NCBI GenBank assembly: GCA_002315375.1
Contig: DCHR01000029.1
Coordinates: 35,852 to 99,851, forward strand
Reading direction: 5' to 3'
Length of the DNA: 64,000 bases
Source of the DNA: Treponema sp. UBA1747
GTDB taxonomy: Bacteria > Spirochaetota > Spirochaetia > Treponematales > Treponemataceae
The notes beneath the pieces are model-generated. The model did not search any database. It saw only the letters and a program-made list of their open reading frames with translations, and was not told the origin of the DNA. A program made the position numbers and the translations under genes. The stretch's first letter is position 1, and the number at the start of each line of letters is the position of its first letter. Of the stretch, positions 9,597 through 18,035 are shown piece by piece.

Positions 9597-10292
9597 ATGG
9601 GTGGTATGTTTGAACGAACGGTCAGTCTTATAGGAAATGAAGCTTTCTCCAGACTGCAGAATTCTCACGTTATTGTTTTCGGCGTGGGAGGAGTAGGCGG
9701 TTATGTTGTGGAAGCTCTGGTTCGCTCAGGTCTTGGTGAAATTACAATCGTTGATAATGACGTTGTTTCGGAATCGAATATAAACCGTCAGATCATCGCC
9801 CTTCATTCAACTGTGGGAAAGCCTAAGGTGCAGGTACTGAAAGAACGCATTCTGGATATAAACCCGGACTGCAGGGTAAATGCACTTCAGGCTTTCTTTC
9901 TTCCTGAAAACTCTGCTGATTTTGATTTTTCAAAATACGATTATGTGGTTGATGCAATTGATACGGTAACAGCAAAAATAGAAATCATCCGTAAGGCAAA
10001 AGAAGCAGGAGTTCCTGTAATCAGTTCCATGGGAACCGGAAACAAACTGGATCCTTCAAAATTCCAGATCGCAGATATTTCAAAGACTTCCGTATGTCCT
10101 CTGGCACGGGTTATGCGCCGGGAACTGAAGGCCCGTCATATTTCCAAAGTAAAAGTTCTTTTCAGTACAGAAGAAAGTGCCGGCGTAGTAACGGACAGTT
10201 CAAACGGTCGTCACGCGCCTGCCAGCATCGCCTTTGTGCCAAGTGTAGGCGGTCTGATGATTGCAGCGGAAGTGGTAAAGGATTTGATGTAA
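9597..10292 (+). CDS. tcdA: tRNA threonylcarbamoyladenosine dehydratase
   Basis: A 231-residue E1-like (ThiF/MoeB fold) ATP-dependent enzyme that cyclises t6A37 of ANN-decoding tRNAs to ct6A. The start MGGMFERTVSLIGNEAF, the nucleotide loop VFGVGGVGGYVVEALVRSG, the DNDVVSESNINRQ block and the VDAIDTVTAK region are characteristic of TcdA/CsdL rather than ThiF or MoeB, and MGTGNKLDPSKFQIADI supports this. AAAGGA lies upstream of the ATG. It is convergent with cysE, with only 17 bases between the stops and no terminator seen. Confidence 0.92.
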   Translation: MGGMFERTVSLIGNEAFSRLQNSHVIVFGVGGVGGYVVEALVRSGLGEITIVDNDVVSESNINRQIIALHSTVGKPKVQVLKERILDINPDCRVNALQAFFLPENSADFDFSKYDYVVDAIDTVTAKIEIIRKAKEAGVPVISSMGTGNKLDPSKFQIADISKTSVCPLARVMRRELKARHISKVKVLFSTEESAGVVTDSSNGRHAPASIAFVPSVGGLMIAAEVVKDLM

Positions 10293-10309
10293 CAGAAAAA
10301 CTCGCCGCG

Positions 10310-11164
10310 TTATTGTATCTGAGAAAAAATCTTACTTCCCGCTTCAACGGATTCTGTAACCCAGGTGTTACCGCCAATGGTGGCACCTTTACCGATAATT
10401 GTGTCCCCGCCAAGAATTGTAGCATTGGCATAAATTGTAACGTCATCCTCGATTGTAGGATGGCGTTTTTTGTCCTGAAGACTTTTCTTTACACTCAAAG
10501 CACCAAGGGTAACACCCTGGTAGATTTTTACGTTTTTTCCAATTACACAGGTTTCGCCAATAACAATACCGGTGCCGTGGTCAATGAAAAAACTTTCCCC
10601 GATTTTTGCACCCGGGTGAATATCAATTCCAGTTTTACCGTGAACATGTTCACTCATAATGCGCGGGATGATTGGTACTCCGTTTTTATAGAGGAAGTAG
10701 GCAATGCGGTGAACAAGAATTGCTTCAAGTCCAGGATACGACAGGATGATTTCTTCATCGCTTTTTGCTGCAGGGTCACCGGCCATCAGTGCTTTTACAT
10801 CAAGGGAAATAAGTCTGCGGATTTCTGGAATTTCTTCAATGAGTGCCAGGGCTGTTTTTTCTGCCAGCTTAAAGCAATGTGAACTTGTCACTTCCTGAGT
10901 TCCTGCTGTAAAAACCAGGGCTTTTTCAATTTCCTTTGTAAGGGTTGCAATTATGCTGTTTACTTTAAGCCCTGTTACATAGCGAAGGTTTGACGGACAT
11001 ATTTCTTCGGCAGTGCGGAAGCCCGGGAATACCAGGCTCTGCAGGTCAGAAAGCACCTGAACCACATTCTGTCGGTTCGGAAAGTTTTCTGTTTCGCTTC
11101 TGTTGATAAGTCCATAAGTGTCGTAGGAATCAAGGATTCCGTTAATAAGTCCGTCAATATTCAT
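10310..11164 (-). CDS. cysE: serine O-acetyltransferase (EpsC-type CysE)
   Basis: The 284-residue enzyme makes O-acetylserine from serine and acetyl-CoA, the precursor of cysteine. An N-terminal helical region (residues 1-180) is followed by a left-handed beta-helix with hexapeptide repeats (IHPGAKIGESFFIDHGTG, VIGETCVIGKNVKIYQGVTLG, IGKGATIGGN). The catalytic His is in FIDHGTG. The longer N-terminus fits the EpsC type. No Shine-Dalgarno is visible; GATAAT lies eight bases before the ATG and creD ends only 18 bases upstream, so either read-through from creD or a very short leader is possible. No cysteine synthase gene is adjacent. Confidence 0.93.
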   Translation of the reverse strand: MNIDGLINGILDSYDTYGLINRSETENFPNRQNVVQVLSDLQSLVFPGFRTAEEICPSNLRYVTGLKVNSIIATLTKEIEKALVFTAGTQEVTSSHCFKLAEKTALALIEEIPEIRRLISLDVKALMAGDPAAKSDEEIILSYPGLEAILVHRIAYFLYKNGVPIIPRIMSEHVHGKTGIDIHPGAKIGESFFIDHGTGIVIGETCVIGKNVKIYQGVTLGALSVKKSLQDKKRHPTIEDDVTIYANATILGGDTIIGKGATIGGNTWVTESVEAGSKIFSQIQ

Positions 11165-11182
11165 AGTATTAGATTATCATAT

Positions 11183-12529
11183 TTATTCTTTTTGTAGTAG
11201 AACTGTGTTTTCTTTATAAGGATTCGCTTCTGTTTTTTCAATTCCCTTTGTTTCATCTCGTGACTGTTTATCTTTTCCCAGACTGTTCCAGTCTATTTTT
11301 CTGGTAAAGAACATAAGAATGGCCAGAACCAGAAAGATAAATATTGCGCCAAGAAGAAGGGCATAGTCTTCACTTTTAAGGGAAACAAACAGGAAAGAAT
11401 AAAGACTTGCGAATACAGGTATCATAATTAAACTGATTTTTATTTTTCCGGAAACAAGACCTGCGTATAAGGAAACCAGAAGAGCCGTTGCTGAAGCAGA
11501 AATTATGTATGCGGTTGTAAAGTTCAGATGTTCTGATATAGAAAGCAGCAGCAGGAAAAATACAACGCAGGCAGCTCCGCTCAAAAGATAATGAACAGGA
11601 TGAAAATTTACCTTTGCGAAAACTTCAAAAAGGAAAAGGGCCAGAAATGGAATGATAATGAACAGAAATCCATAGGTTACAGAACGGAGGAGCAGGTCAT
11701 AAAGGTCAACAGGATTTTTATAACTGAAACCGATATAACTCGAAGAAGACTGTCCTTGTGTAAAGGGGATAAACCAGTCTGCCTTGAAACCTTCTTTTGT
11801 GATAGTTCTTGAAACGGGAAGTCTGTCTGACTGCGTGAAATTCGGTGAAGGCCAGTCGCCTTCCAGATCCATTTTTGTGGAACCTTTTGCTGTTTGTACT
11901 TTGAAAGATTCAGCACCGCAGATTTCAAGTTCTGTTGAGATTTCCAGAGGACCTGTTTTTGACGGAATCCCGACTTTTACAATGGAAGATTTGTTTACAT
12001 ATGACAGAAATTCTGTTCTGTATTTTGTATTGTTTACGGTGAATACAGGCCGGGTAGAAAGAGATTTTTCTCCAACATTCAGATATATTTTTGCCCTGTT
12101 GAATTCGTATTCCCTGGTATCATAGTCTTTCAGATTCATGTCAAAGAGCGAATGGATTTTAACCTTGCCTGTGAATACAGGAGATGAATAAATACCAAGG
12201 GTTCTTTCCTGTGTATTTATTTTTCCTTTTACTTCAAGTTCTTCCGGTTCCAGTGTGACTGTCCCCCGGGTTATCTGCTTTTCAACGTGTTTTTCGTTAT
12301 TAACCCATTTTTCGACTGTGTTAATTTCTTTATAGGGAACATCAATATAAAATCCGCTGATGATTGCACTGCCGCCTGCCGCCGCATCTATTTTTTTCTG
12401 AGCACCGTAAAATTCACATTCACGGTCATCGGTTTTTGCTTTGATACAGCTAAGTCCTATAAGCAGCAGAATTACAATGGCCCCAATGGAAACAAGTTTT
12501 AAACCAATACCTTTCACATTTTTTTTCAT
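11183..12529 (-). CDS. creD: CreD-family inner-membrane protein
   Basis: A 448-residue protein with one N-terminal membrane segment (about 10-28), a large extracytoplasmic beta-rich domain (about 30-285) and about six C-terminal membrane segments starting at SVTYGFLFIIIPFLALFLFE and followed by HPVHYLLSGAA, both typical of CreD (colicin E2 tolerance family). In E. coli CreD is the main target of CreBC and helps keep envelope integrity; the same role here is inference. It follows creB and creC with a 93-bp gap that holds a direct-repeat operator candidate. GAGG precedes the ATG. Confidence 0.9.
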   Translation of the reverse strand: MKKNVKGIGLKLVSIGAIVILLLIGLSCIKAKTDDRECEFYGAQKKIDAAAGGSAIISGFYIDVPYKEINTVEKWVNNEKHVEKQITRGTVTLEPEELEVKGKINTQERTLGIYSSPVFTGKVKIHSLFDMNLKDYDTREYEFNRAKIYLNVGEKSLSTRPVFTVNNTKYRTEFLSYVNKSSIVKVGIPSKTGPLEISTELEICGAESFKVQTAKGSTKMDLEGDWPSPNFTQSDRLPVSRTITKEGFKADWFIPFTQGQSSSSYIGFSYKNPVDLYDLLLRSVTYGFLFIIIPFLALFLFEVFAKVNFHPVHYLLSGAACVVFFLLLLSISEHLNFTTAYIISASATALLVSLYAGLVSGKIKISLIMIPVFASLYSFLFVSLKSEDYALLLGAIFIFLVLAILMFFTRKIDWNSLGKDKQSRDETKGIEKTEANPYKENTVLLQKE

Positions 12530-12592
12530 AAAAATACCTCTTTTGTTGTTTTGATTGTATGAATACCATACTCAATAAAAGAGGCGGAATTA

Positions 12593-12608
12593 TGTCAAAA
12601 TTGTGTCA
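12593..12608 (-). promoter_or_regulatory. candidate CreB operator (TGACA-N6-TGACA)
   Basis: Read on the minus strand, TGACA occurs twice with six bases between, the same 11-bp period as the enterobacterial cre tag (TTCACNNNNNNTTCAC) bound by CreB. It lies upstream of creD, after the creC stop. The second half-site also reads TTGACA, which could be a -35 box. Confidence 0.4.
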
Positions 12609-12622
12609 TTTTTGATTAAGTT

Positions 12623-14191
12623 TCAGGAAACGGGAAGTGTTACTGTGAAGCAGGCCCCGCCAAGAACAGGACTTTTACTTACCTGAATATTTCCGCCTGC
12701 GTTTTCGCAAACAGCTTTTACAAGGGAAAGCCCAAGTCCTGAATGGTTGTTTTTGTTTTTTCGGGTGGAATAAAAACGGTCAAAAATCTTTTTTTCATTT
12801 TCTTTAGAAATGCCGGGACCATCATCCTGAATGCTGATTCTGTAAAAATCCTTTTTTCCAACAGAAATAACTTTGCTTTCAACAAGGATTTTATTTCCGA
12901 AAGAAACTGCATTTTCCAGAAGGTTTTCAGTCATACGGTCCAGAAGTTCAGGATCAATTTCAATTTTTCTTTTTTCACAATGGAGACTGCAGGAAATTGT
13001 TTTATCTTCATAGCGCATCTGAATTCGTTTTGAAATATTTTCAAGAAATAAATCCAGAGGAATCAGTTCTTTTTCAAAGTCATCTGAATCAATCTGTGAA
13101 AGTTTTCGAACTCCGCCAAGAAGCATTTCCAGGTGAGAAACTTCATCTGTAATGGCGGAACATTTTTTCTGGGCTTCTTCAGAAGTGTTTTCGTTCTGCA
13201 TCAGTTCAGCAGAAAGTCTTATTGCAGCCAGAGGATTTTTGAACTCATGGGAAAGGTCTGCAGAAAAACTTTCTGTAAAACGGATTCTGTCTGCAAGTTT
13301 TTTCAGGAGAGAAGAAAAGCTTCTGCTCAGTTCCCCGATTTCATCATTCCTGTCTGCTCCTGTAAGTTTTTCTTTTACAAGATGTCCCTGACGGTCAGTA
13401 CAGTTCTGGGCTTCTTTAGAAAGTTTTTTTAACGGATGAGATATACGGAAGTAAAAGAAAATTGTGACTGCAATAATTAGCAGGAAAGACCACAAAAAGA
13501 TTCTGGCTATGTCCCGGCGAAGCTCATAAAGGTTTTGAAGGATCTTGTAAGTGGAACGGGAAACAAGGACAGCTCCTATTACTTTGTCGTCTTTAAGAAC
13601 AGGGATGGCAGAATAAAGAGTAACAGAAATCTGGTCACCTGAAGAAATTCGGGTGATGGCACCGTAGCGGCCGTCCAGGGCAGCCTGAATTTCACGACCG
13701 TCATAAACTGTTTTGTTGCTGTAAAAATCAGCGCTGTCATAAACATCAATTGCAGGAGGCCTGAAAAACTTTCTGTACATTCGGAAAGGAAATGAAAGAA
13801 CCCGGTAAATCAGACTTCTTTCCGGAGTTTCATCTTTCTTCTGTTCTGTTTTTTCTTCACTGGAATGTGACTCACTTGATTTTTCAGAAACTTTTTCTGC
13901 GCTGCTCCGGCTTGAGTCAGAAATTAAGTTTCCTGATTTATCCAGAATTCGGATGCGGGCGTCAAACCGCTGGTTCATGTTTTTAAGAATTCGGTCTGCA
14001 TTTTCTTTTGAAAAATCTTCTGAAAGGCTTGCAGCAAAAATTCGTCCCTGCTGGACAAGGGAACTTTCCAGAGATGACAGCTGCTGTTTTTCATATGTTT
14101 TCAAAAGCAGAATAGAACCTGCCGGGAGAAATACAACAAGAAGTGTAAAAACAAGAATCTGAATGCTTATGCTGATTTTTAATCTCTTCAT
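12623..14191 (-). CDS. creC: CreC-like sensor histidine kinase
   Basis: This 522-residue membrane kinase has a first membrane segment at about 8-30, an extracytoplasmic sensor region (about 31-225) that includes a Ser/Glu/Lys-rich stretch near residues 98-118, a second membrane segment (IFLWSFLLIIAVTIFFYF), a HAMP region, the HisKA box FSADLSHEFKNPLAAIR and an ATPase domain with N (LLENAVSF), G1 (DDGPGI) and G2 (GLGLSLVK) boxes. It lies one base after creB and upstream of creD, which is the reason for the name. The signal is unknown. Confidence 0.85.
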   Translation of the reverse strand: MKRLKISISIQILVFTLLVVFLPAGSILLLKTYEKQQLSSLESSLVQQGRIFAASLSEDFSKENADRILKNMNQRFDARIRILDKSGNLISDSSRSSAEKVSEKSSESHSSEEKTEQKKDETPERSLIYRVLSFPFRMYRKFFRPPAIDVYDSADFYSNKTVYDGREIQAALDGRYGAITRISSGDQISVTLYSAIPVLKDDKVIGAVLVSRSTYKILQNLYELRRDIARIFLWSFLLIIAVTIFFYFRISHPLKKLSKEAQNCTDRQGHLVKEKLTGADRNDEIGELSRSFSSLLKKLADRIRFTESFSADLSHEFKNPLAAIRLSAELMQNENTSEEAQKKCSAITDEVSHLEMLLGGVRKLSQIDSDDFEKELIPLDLFLENISKRIQMRYEDKTISCSLHCEKRKIEIDPELLDRMTENLLENAVSFGNKILVESKVISVGKKDFYRISIQDDGPGISKENEKKIFDRFYSTRKNKNNHSGLGLSLVKAVCENAGGNIQVSKSPVLGGACFTVTLPVS

Positions 14192-14192
14192 A

Positions 14193-14885
14193 TTATTTCC
14201 CTAGGGTGTCTGAAAGCTTGTACCCCAGTCCGTAAATGGTTTCAATCAGGTCTGTCCCGATTTTCTTTCTTAAGCGCTTGATGTGGCAGTCCACGGCCCG
14301 GTCATTGAGATAAACGTCATCAGGGTATGCTTTTTGTATCAGCTGGTCACGTGTAAAAACTGTTTTCGGGTTTGAAACAAAGGCTTCAAAAATACGGAAT
14401 TCTGTAACGGTCAGTGCCAGGTCTGTTCCGCTTTTTGTAGCTGTGTAAGAATCTCTGTCTATAAGGAATTCATTGAACCGCAGGATATTTTTTTGCTGAG
14501 TATTTTCTGTTTTGGAATAACGGCGGAGAATCACGTGGATTCTTGCAATAAGCTCGCGGATAGAATAAGGTTTTGTGAGATAATCATCGGCCCCCAGTTC
14601 AAGACCAAGTACTTTATCGAATTCTTCATCACGTGAAGTGAGGAACATAACCGGTGTTGCAGGGGAAAGTTCTTTGATTTTTTTGAAAAGAGTAAGTCCG
14701 TCCATTTCCGGCATCATAATGTCCAGAATGAACAGGGAAGGAAAGTCAGAACTGTTTAAGGCGGAAATGGCGTTATAGCATTCAAGTCCGTTTTCAAACT
14801 CCATAACAGAGTACTGCTCTTTTTCAAGAGCAGTTTTCAGTCCTGACCGGATATTCAGTTCATCATCACAAATGGCAATCGTCAT
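14193..14885 (-). CDS. creB: CreB-like OmpR-family response regulator
   Basis: The 230-residue regulator has a receiver domain (CDDE acidic pocket, phospho-acceptor Asp in LFILDIMMPEMDG, conserved Thr and Lys in FLTSRDE and YLTKPYS) and a C-terminal winged helix (about 130-226) ending ETIYGLGYKL. It is the first gene of creB-creC-creD. The ATG has no Shine-Dalgarno; TATACT ends six bases before it, so the transcript should begin at or next to the A of ATG (leaderless). Confidence 0.87.
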   Translation of the reverse strand: MTIAICDDELNIRSGLKTALEKEQYSVMEFENGLECYNAISALNSSDFPSLFILDIMMPEMDGLTLFKKIKELSPATPVMFLTSRDEEFDKVLGLELGADDYLTKPYSIRELIARIHVILRRYSKTENTQQKNILRFNEFLIDRDSYTATKSGTDLALTVTEFRIFEAFVSNPKTVFTRDQLIQKAYPDDVYLNDRAVDCHIKRLRKKIGTDLIETIYGLGYKLSDTLGK

Positions 14886-14891
14886 TATTCT

Positions 14892-14897
14892 AGTATA
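14892..14897 (-). promoter_or_regulatory. -10 box of creB, six bases from the ATG
   Basis: TATACT on the minus strand is followed by AGAATA and then ATG. GTGGCA lies 18 bases upstream as a possible -35. The spacing leaves no room for a leader. Confidence 0.5.
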
Positions 14898-14929
14898 GCA
14901 AAGGAGTTATGAGTTTGCCACTTGTGAAT

Positions 14930-14981
14930 TCGGCCCCTGAGTCTGTGGTCCCTGAGCTTGTCGAAGGGGCGAAGGGCCGGT
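14930..14981. repeat. compound copy of the dispersed palindrome (TGAGCTTGTCGAA)
   Basis: Between creB and the permease gene, GGCCC/GGGCC outer arms enclose a CCCTGAGCTTGTCGAAGGG core preceded by a second CCCCTGAG half. Confidence 0.6.
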
Positions 14982-14998
14982 GTGTACATCCATCCAGA

Positions 14999-16063
14999 TT
15001 AGTTCAGTGTTAAATCACCTTCCTTAATCCAACCTAGTTTTCTGAACAGGAGTCCGAAAGACCAGCAGAGTACTGCAGGAAGAACAAAGCAGACCAGAAT
15101 AAGCCCAGTCCATTCAAGCCAGCCAGGCTGGATTGCTGCAGCTCCGTGAGTAACGGCAACGGCACTTGGTTCATACCATCCTGTAATTACACCAATCTGT
15201 CCGACGAGTCCGCAGGTCCCCATTCCGGAACTTACGGCAGCGCCGTTCATTTCCAGTTTGAAAAGACATGTTGCAATTGGCCCTGTAATCATTGATGTGA
15301 TAATTGGAGGAAGCCATACTTTTGGATTTTTGATGATGTTTGGCATCTGGAGCATACTTGTCCCAAGTCCTTGAGAAAGAACTCCGCCCCAGCGGTTTTC
15401 AGGGAAAGACAGAACTGCAAATCCAATCATCTGGGCACAGCAGCCTGCGACGGCGGCCCCACCTGCAAGTCCTGTAAGTCCGAATGCTGCACAAATGGCG
15501 GCACTGGAAATTGGAAGTGTAAGTGCAATTCCGATAATTGCAGAAACAAGAATACCCATCCAGAACGGATGAAGTTTTGTTGCCCATACTACAAGGCGTC
15601 CTATGGAACTTGCAGCCATTCCTATGTATTTTGCAGTAAGAACTGTAAGCAGTGCTCCAACCAGAATTGTAACGGCCGGAGTAACGATAATATCAACCTT
15701 TGTTTTTTTGCTTACAAGGTTTCCCATTTCCGCAGAAATGATTGCAATAACCAGAACTGCAAGAGGACCACCGGCTCCGCCTGTAACATTGGCGGCGGCA
15801 CCAACGGCTACCAGGGAAAGCAGAACCAGAAGTGGGAGCTGCATTGCAAAGCCGATTCCAACAGCCATTGCAGCACCTACAACATGGCCTTCTGTTGCAA
15901 AGTTTCCGGCATCAACCAGAAACTGGAAAACAGGATTAACATTGAGGCGCAGAAGCTGCTGTCCCAAAGTTTTGATAATTGTTCCGATCAACAAGGAAGC
16001 AAAAAGTCCTTGAGCCATGCCACTCATCGCGTCAATTAAGTAACGCTTTACGTATTTGTTCAT
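14999..16063 (-). CDS. PTS EIIC-like membrane permease (PTS_EIIC_2 type)
   Basis: A 354-residue, very hydrophobic protein with about nine or ten membrane segments and Gly/Ala-rich stretches (AVGAAANVTGGAGGPLAVLV, LTGLAGGAAVAGCCAQM). The pattern resembles the PTS_EIIC_2 family found as single genes in many anaerobes; the substrate is unknown and no EIIA or EIIB gene is near, so a PTS function is not proven. The start at 16063 is chosen because AGGAAAGG precedes it; a longer frame reaches 16099. A long inverted repeat lies just upstream of and across the 5' end. Confidence 0.7.
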   Translation of the reverse strand: MNKYVKRYLIDAMSGMAQGLFASLLIGTIIKTLGQQLLRLNVNPVFQFLVDAGNFATEGHVVGAAMAVGIGFAMQLPLLVLLSLVAVGAAANVTGGAGGPLAVLVIAIISAEMGNLVSKKTKVDIIVTPAVTILVGALLTVLTAKYIGMAASSIGRLVVWATKLHPFWMGILVSAIIGIALTLPISSAAICAAFGLTGLAGGAAVAGCCAQMIGFAVLSFPENRWGGVLSQGLGTSMLQMPNIIKNPKVWLPPIITSMITGPIATCLFKLEMNGAAVSSGMGTCGLVGQIGVITGWYEPSAVAVTHGAAAIQPGWLEWTGLILVCFVLPAVLCWSFGLLFRKLGWIKEGDLTLN

Positions 16064-16076
16064 AAAACCTTTCCTT

Positions 16077-16197
16077 AGTCTCAAAAAGGGTTCCCGCAAT
16101 TAACAATGGAGTCCTCCCGCGGGTCCCCGTCGACTCGCTTCGCTCGCTCCTTGCCCACGGTACTCCATTGTTATTGCTCGCACCGCTTTTTGAGACT
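16077..16197. repeat. 121-bp imperfect inverted repeat upstream of the permease gene
   Basis: Outer arms AGTCTCAAAAAG (16077-16088) and CTTTTTGAGACT (16186-16197) are perfect complements, and inner arms AACAATGGAGT (16102-16112) and ACTCCATTGTT (16162-16172) are too. The loop holds a GC-rich segment with GACTCGCTTCGCTCGCTCC. It could be a folded 5' leader of the minus-strand permease or a small non-autonomous element. Confidence 0.7.
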
Positions 16198-16355
16198 CAA
16201 TAAATGTTGTGTAAAAAACGTAAATCGTTTTTTACAAATGTAAGTTGGGATAAAAAAAAGATGTGTATCACCGGAGCGCCGTGGCGTCTTCGGTAAGGCT
16301 GGTTCTGTGAACTCGGGCACGTTTACATCGTACGTCTGATACTATATAAAAAAAA
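16198..16355. other. non-coding stretch with a terminator-like hairpin
   Basis: Together with the inverted repeat this fills the 345-bp gap between genes. GTAAAAAACG (16211-16220) pairs perfectly with CGTTTTTTAC (16226-16235) around a five-base loop. The rest (16240-16350) shows no gene or motif that I can name. Confidence 0.5.
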
Positions 16356-16383
16356 TTGAAATTGGGCAAATATCCATTATAAT
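16356..16383 (+). promoter_or_regulatory. promoter of the outer-membrane-like protein/radical SAM pair
   Basis: TTGAAA and TATAAT are separated by 16 bases; AGGAG and ATG follow 13 and 25 bases after the -10 box, an ordinary led transcript. Confidence 0.7.
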
Positions 16384-16408
16384 TTGTTCAACAAACAGGA
16401 GTTATTAG

Positions 16409-17032
16409 ATGATGAAAAAAATCTTATTTGTTCTTTTAATGCTGTGCAGTTTTACTTTGTTTGCAGAAGAAAACCTGAATGCTGCAGGTGAAAATGAAAT
16501 TGTGGAAACTGAAAAAAGCGGACCAACAGTTGGTGGAAGTGTTGGGATTAAATTTTTATATTATTATCCTATCTTTACTGGTGCTGTTGATATTGATAAG
16601 TTTGAAATCAATTTAAGTATGTTCCCCAATTTTGCAGGTGTATTTCTGTCAGGCATTTCTTTAGGATACAACACAAATCCCCATTCAACAGGATGGTCCC
16701 ATAGTATTGGTGCCGGTTGTTATCTGTTTTCTGGGATTAACACTGTTATAGTTGATCCGTCAGGTTCTTCTGAGGGAACTGTCGAAGATGCTGAATATAA
16801 TCCTGAAACAAGAAAAGAGTTATCTGTTGAAAGTCTTTGGGGTGCTTATTATCGGTTAGGATACCGTTTTTCTTCGAATCTTATGCTTTCAGGTCAGTTT
16901 CATTTACCAATGTTCTATGGATCTTCAAATTCCGGAAAATTTTATGCACTTTTGGGGGAAGAGCCTGGTGCAATACTTTATATGATGTCTCTTCTTTCAT
17001 TTCAGCTTGGACTCCGCTACTGTTTTAACTGA
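16409..17032 (+). CDS. exported hypothetical protein, probable outer-membrane beta-barrel
   Basis: The 207-residue product has a signal peptide (MMKKILFVLLMLCSFTLFAEE), a short acidic linker, and then alternating hydrophobic/glycine-rich strands ending in the aromatic terminus QLGLRYCFN, as in small outer-membrane barrels. No family is recognised. AGGAG lies seven bases before the first ATG; the second ATG (16412) is also possible. Its stop overlaps the start of the next gene by one base, so the two are probably translated together, although no functional link is obvious. Confidence 0.8.
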   Translation: MMKKILFVLLMLCSFTLFAEENLNAAGENEIVETEKSGPTVGGSVGIKFLYYYPIFTGAVDIDKFEINLSMFPNFAGVFLSGISLGYNTNPHSTGWSHSIGAGCYLFSGINTVIVDPSGSSEGTVEDAEYNPETRKELSVESLWGAYYRLGYRFSSNLMLSGQFHLPMFYGSSNSGKFYALLGEEPGAILYMMSLLSFQLGLRYCFN

Positions 17033-17964
17033 TGTATATTTCAGACTATTACATAAAAAAGTTCGGGGTAAAAGTCTATAAAATTTCTTTGGACGCCGGA
17101 TGCACCTGTCCGACCCGGGATGGAACAAAAGGAACCCGGGGCTGCATTTTCTGCAGTGCAACCGGCTCCGGCGATTTTGCTGCATCCAGAAACAAGTCCA
17201 TTACAGAACAGATTGAAGAAGCAAAAAAACTTGTAGAGAAAAAGCTTCTGGGACGCGGTGGCGCTGACTGCCAGAAGAAGGATTCCGTTCAAGGCAAATA
17301 CATCGCTTACTTTCAGAACTTTACAAACACTTACGGGAACCCTGAACGGCTCGGTGCCTTGTACCGAGAAGCCGCAGCCTGTCCTGATGTCTGCGGCATT
17401 TCAATCGGAACACGCCCCGATTGTCTGAATGATGAAATTCTTGAAATAATAAAATCACTTTGCAAAAGTAAAACTTCTGAAGAGAATCCTTTTCTTGTTT
17501 CCATAGAACTTGGTCTTCAGACAACAAATGAAAAATCAGCTGAGTTTATCCGCCGCGGCTACAGGAATGAAGAATATTATGCTGCTGTAAAAAAAATCAG
17601 AGAACTGGATTCTTCAATCCATATTGTTACTCATGTGATTTTCGGACTTCCCGGGGAAAACGAAAAAGATATGATGGATACTGTCCGGACTGTCTGTGAA
17701 ACAGCAGACGGCATTAAAATCAGCTGCCTTCATATACTTAAGGGGACAGACCTTTTTGATTTATATGAAATGGGCGAAGTAAAAGTTCTGGAAGAAGAAG
17801 AGTATTACAGGCTTTTGGAAAATGCCCTGAAAATTATTCCTCCAGATTTTGTAATTCACCGCCTCACAGGGGACGGTGCCAAATCTCTTCTGATTGCTCC
17901 AATGTGGACTGCAAATAAGCGGAAGGTTCATAATGAACTTTCCAGACGGTTTTCTGTTTTTTAG
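17032..17964 (+). CDS. radical SAM protein of the YhcC/TIGR01212 family
   Basis: The 310-residue protein carries an iron-sulfur cysteine cluster near the N-terminus in CTCPTRDGTKGTRGCIFC, in the long-spaced form typical of the YhcC family rather than CxxxCxxC. Further family blocks are YFQNFTNTYG, GISIGTRPDCL, ELGLQT and HVIFGLPGE. The family is related to the Elp3-like radical SAM proteins, but its physiological substrate is not established. Start and previous stop overlap by one base. The downstream gap contains a decayed copy of the dispersed palindrome (CCTGTTGAAATATCAGTATGTCGAAGG split form, about 17983-18010). Confidence 0.9.
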   Translation: MYISDYYIKKFGVKVYKISLDAGCTCPTRDGTKGTRGCIFCSATGSGDFAASRNKSITEQIEEAKKLVEKKLLGRGGADCQKKDSVQGKYIAYFQNFTNTYGNPERLGALYREAAACPDVCGISIGTRPDCLNDEILEIIKSLCKSKTSEENPFLVSIELGLQTTNEKSAEFIRRGYRNEEYYAAVKKIRELDSSIHIVTHVIFGLPGENEKDMMDTVRTVCETADGIKISCLHILKGTDLFDLYEMGEVKVLEEEEYYRLLENALKIIPPDFVIHRLTGDGAKSLLIAPMWTANKRKVHNELSRRFSVF

Positions 17965-18023
17965 AATGGTCTTTCACCGGCGCCTGTTGAAATATCAGTA
18001 TGTCGAAGGTCCGGTTATTATGG

Positions 18024-18029
18024 TATAAT
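18024..18029 (+). promoter_or_regulatory. extended -10 box six bases from the M29 peptidase ATG
   Basis: TATAAT preceded by TGG (extended -10) ends six bases before ATG at 18036. No Shine-Dalgarno is present, so the start is likely leaderless. Confidence 0.55.
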
Positions 18030-18035
18030 AAACCT

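Noticed and set aside
10094..10882. 262-codon plus-strand frame overlapping tcdA and cysE
   Set aside because: It overlaps the end of tcdA and is antisense to cysE, which has clear family motifs; its product is Cys/Asn/Phe-rich shadow sequence with no ribosome site.
15371..16039. 222-codon plus-strand frame rich in Cys, Asn and Ser
   Set aside because: It is the antisense shadow of the EIIC-like permease; composition is typical of such shadows.
16077..16197. Insertion sequence ends
   Set aside because: Inverted repeats are present but the 121-bp element has no transposase and no clear target duplication.
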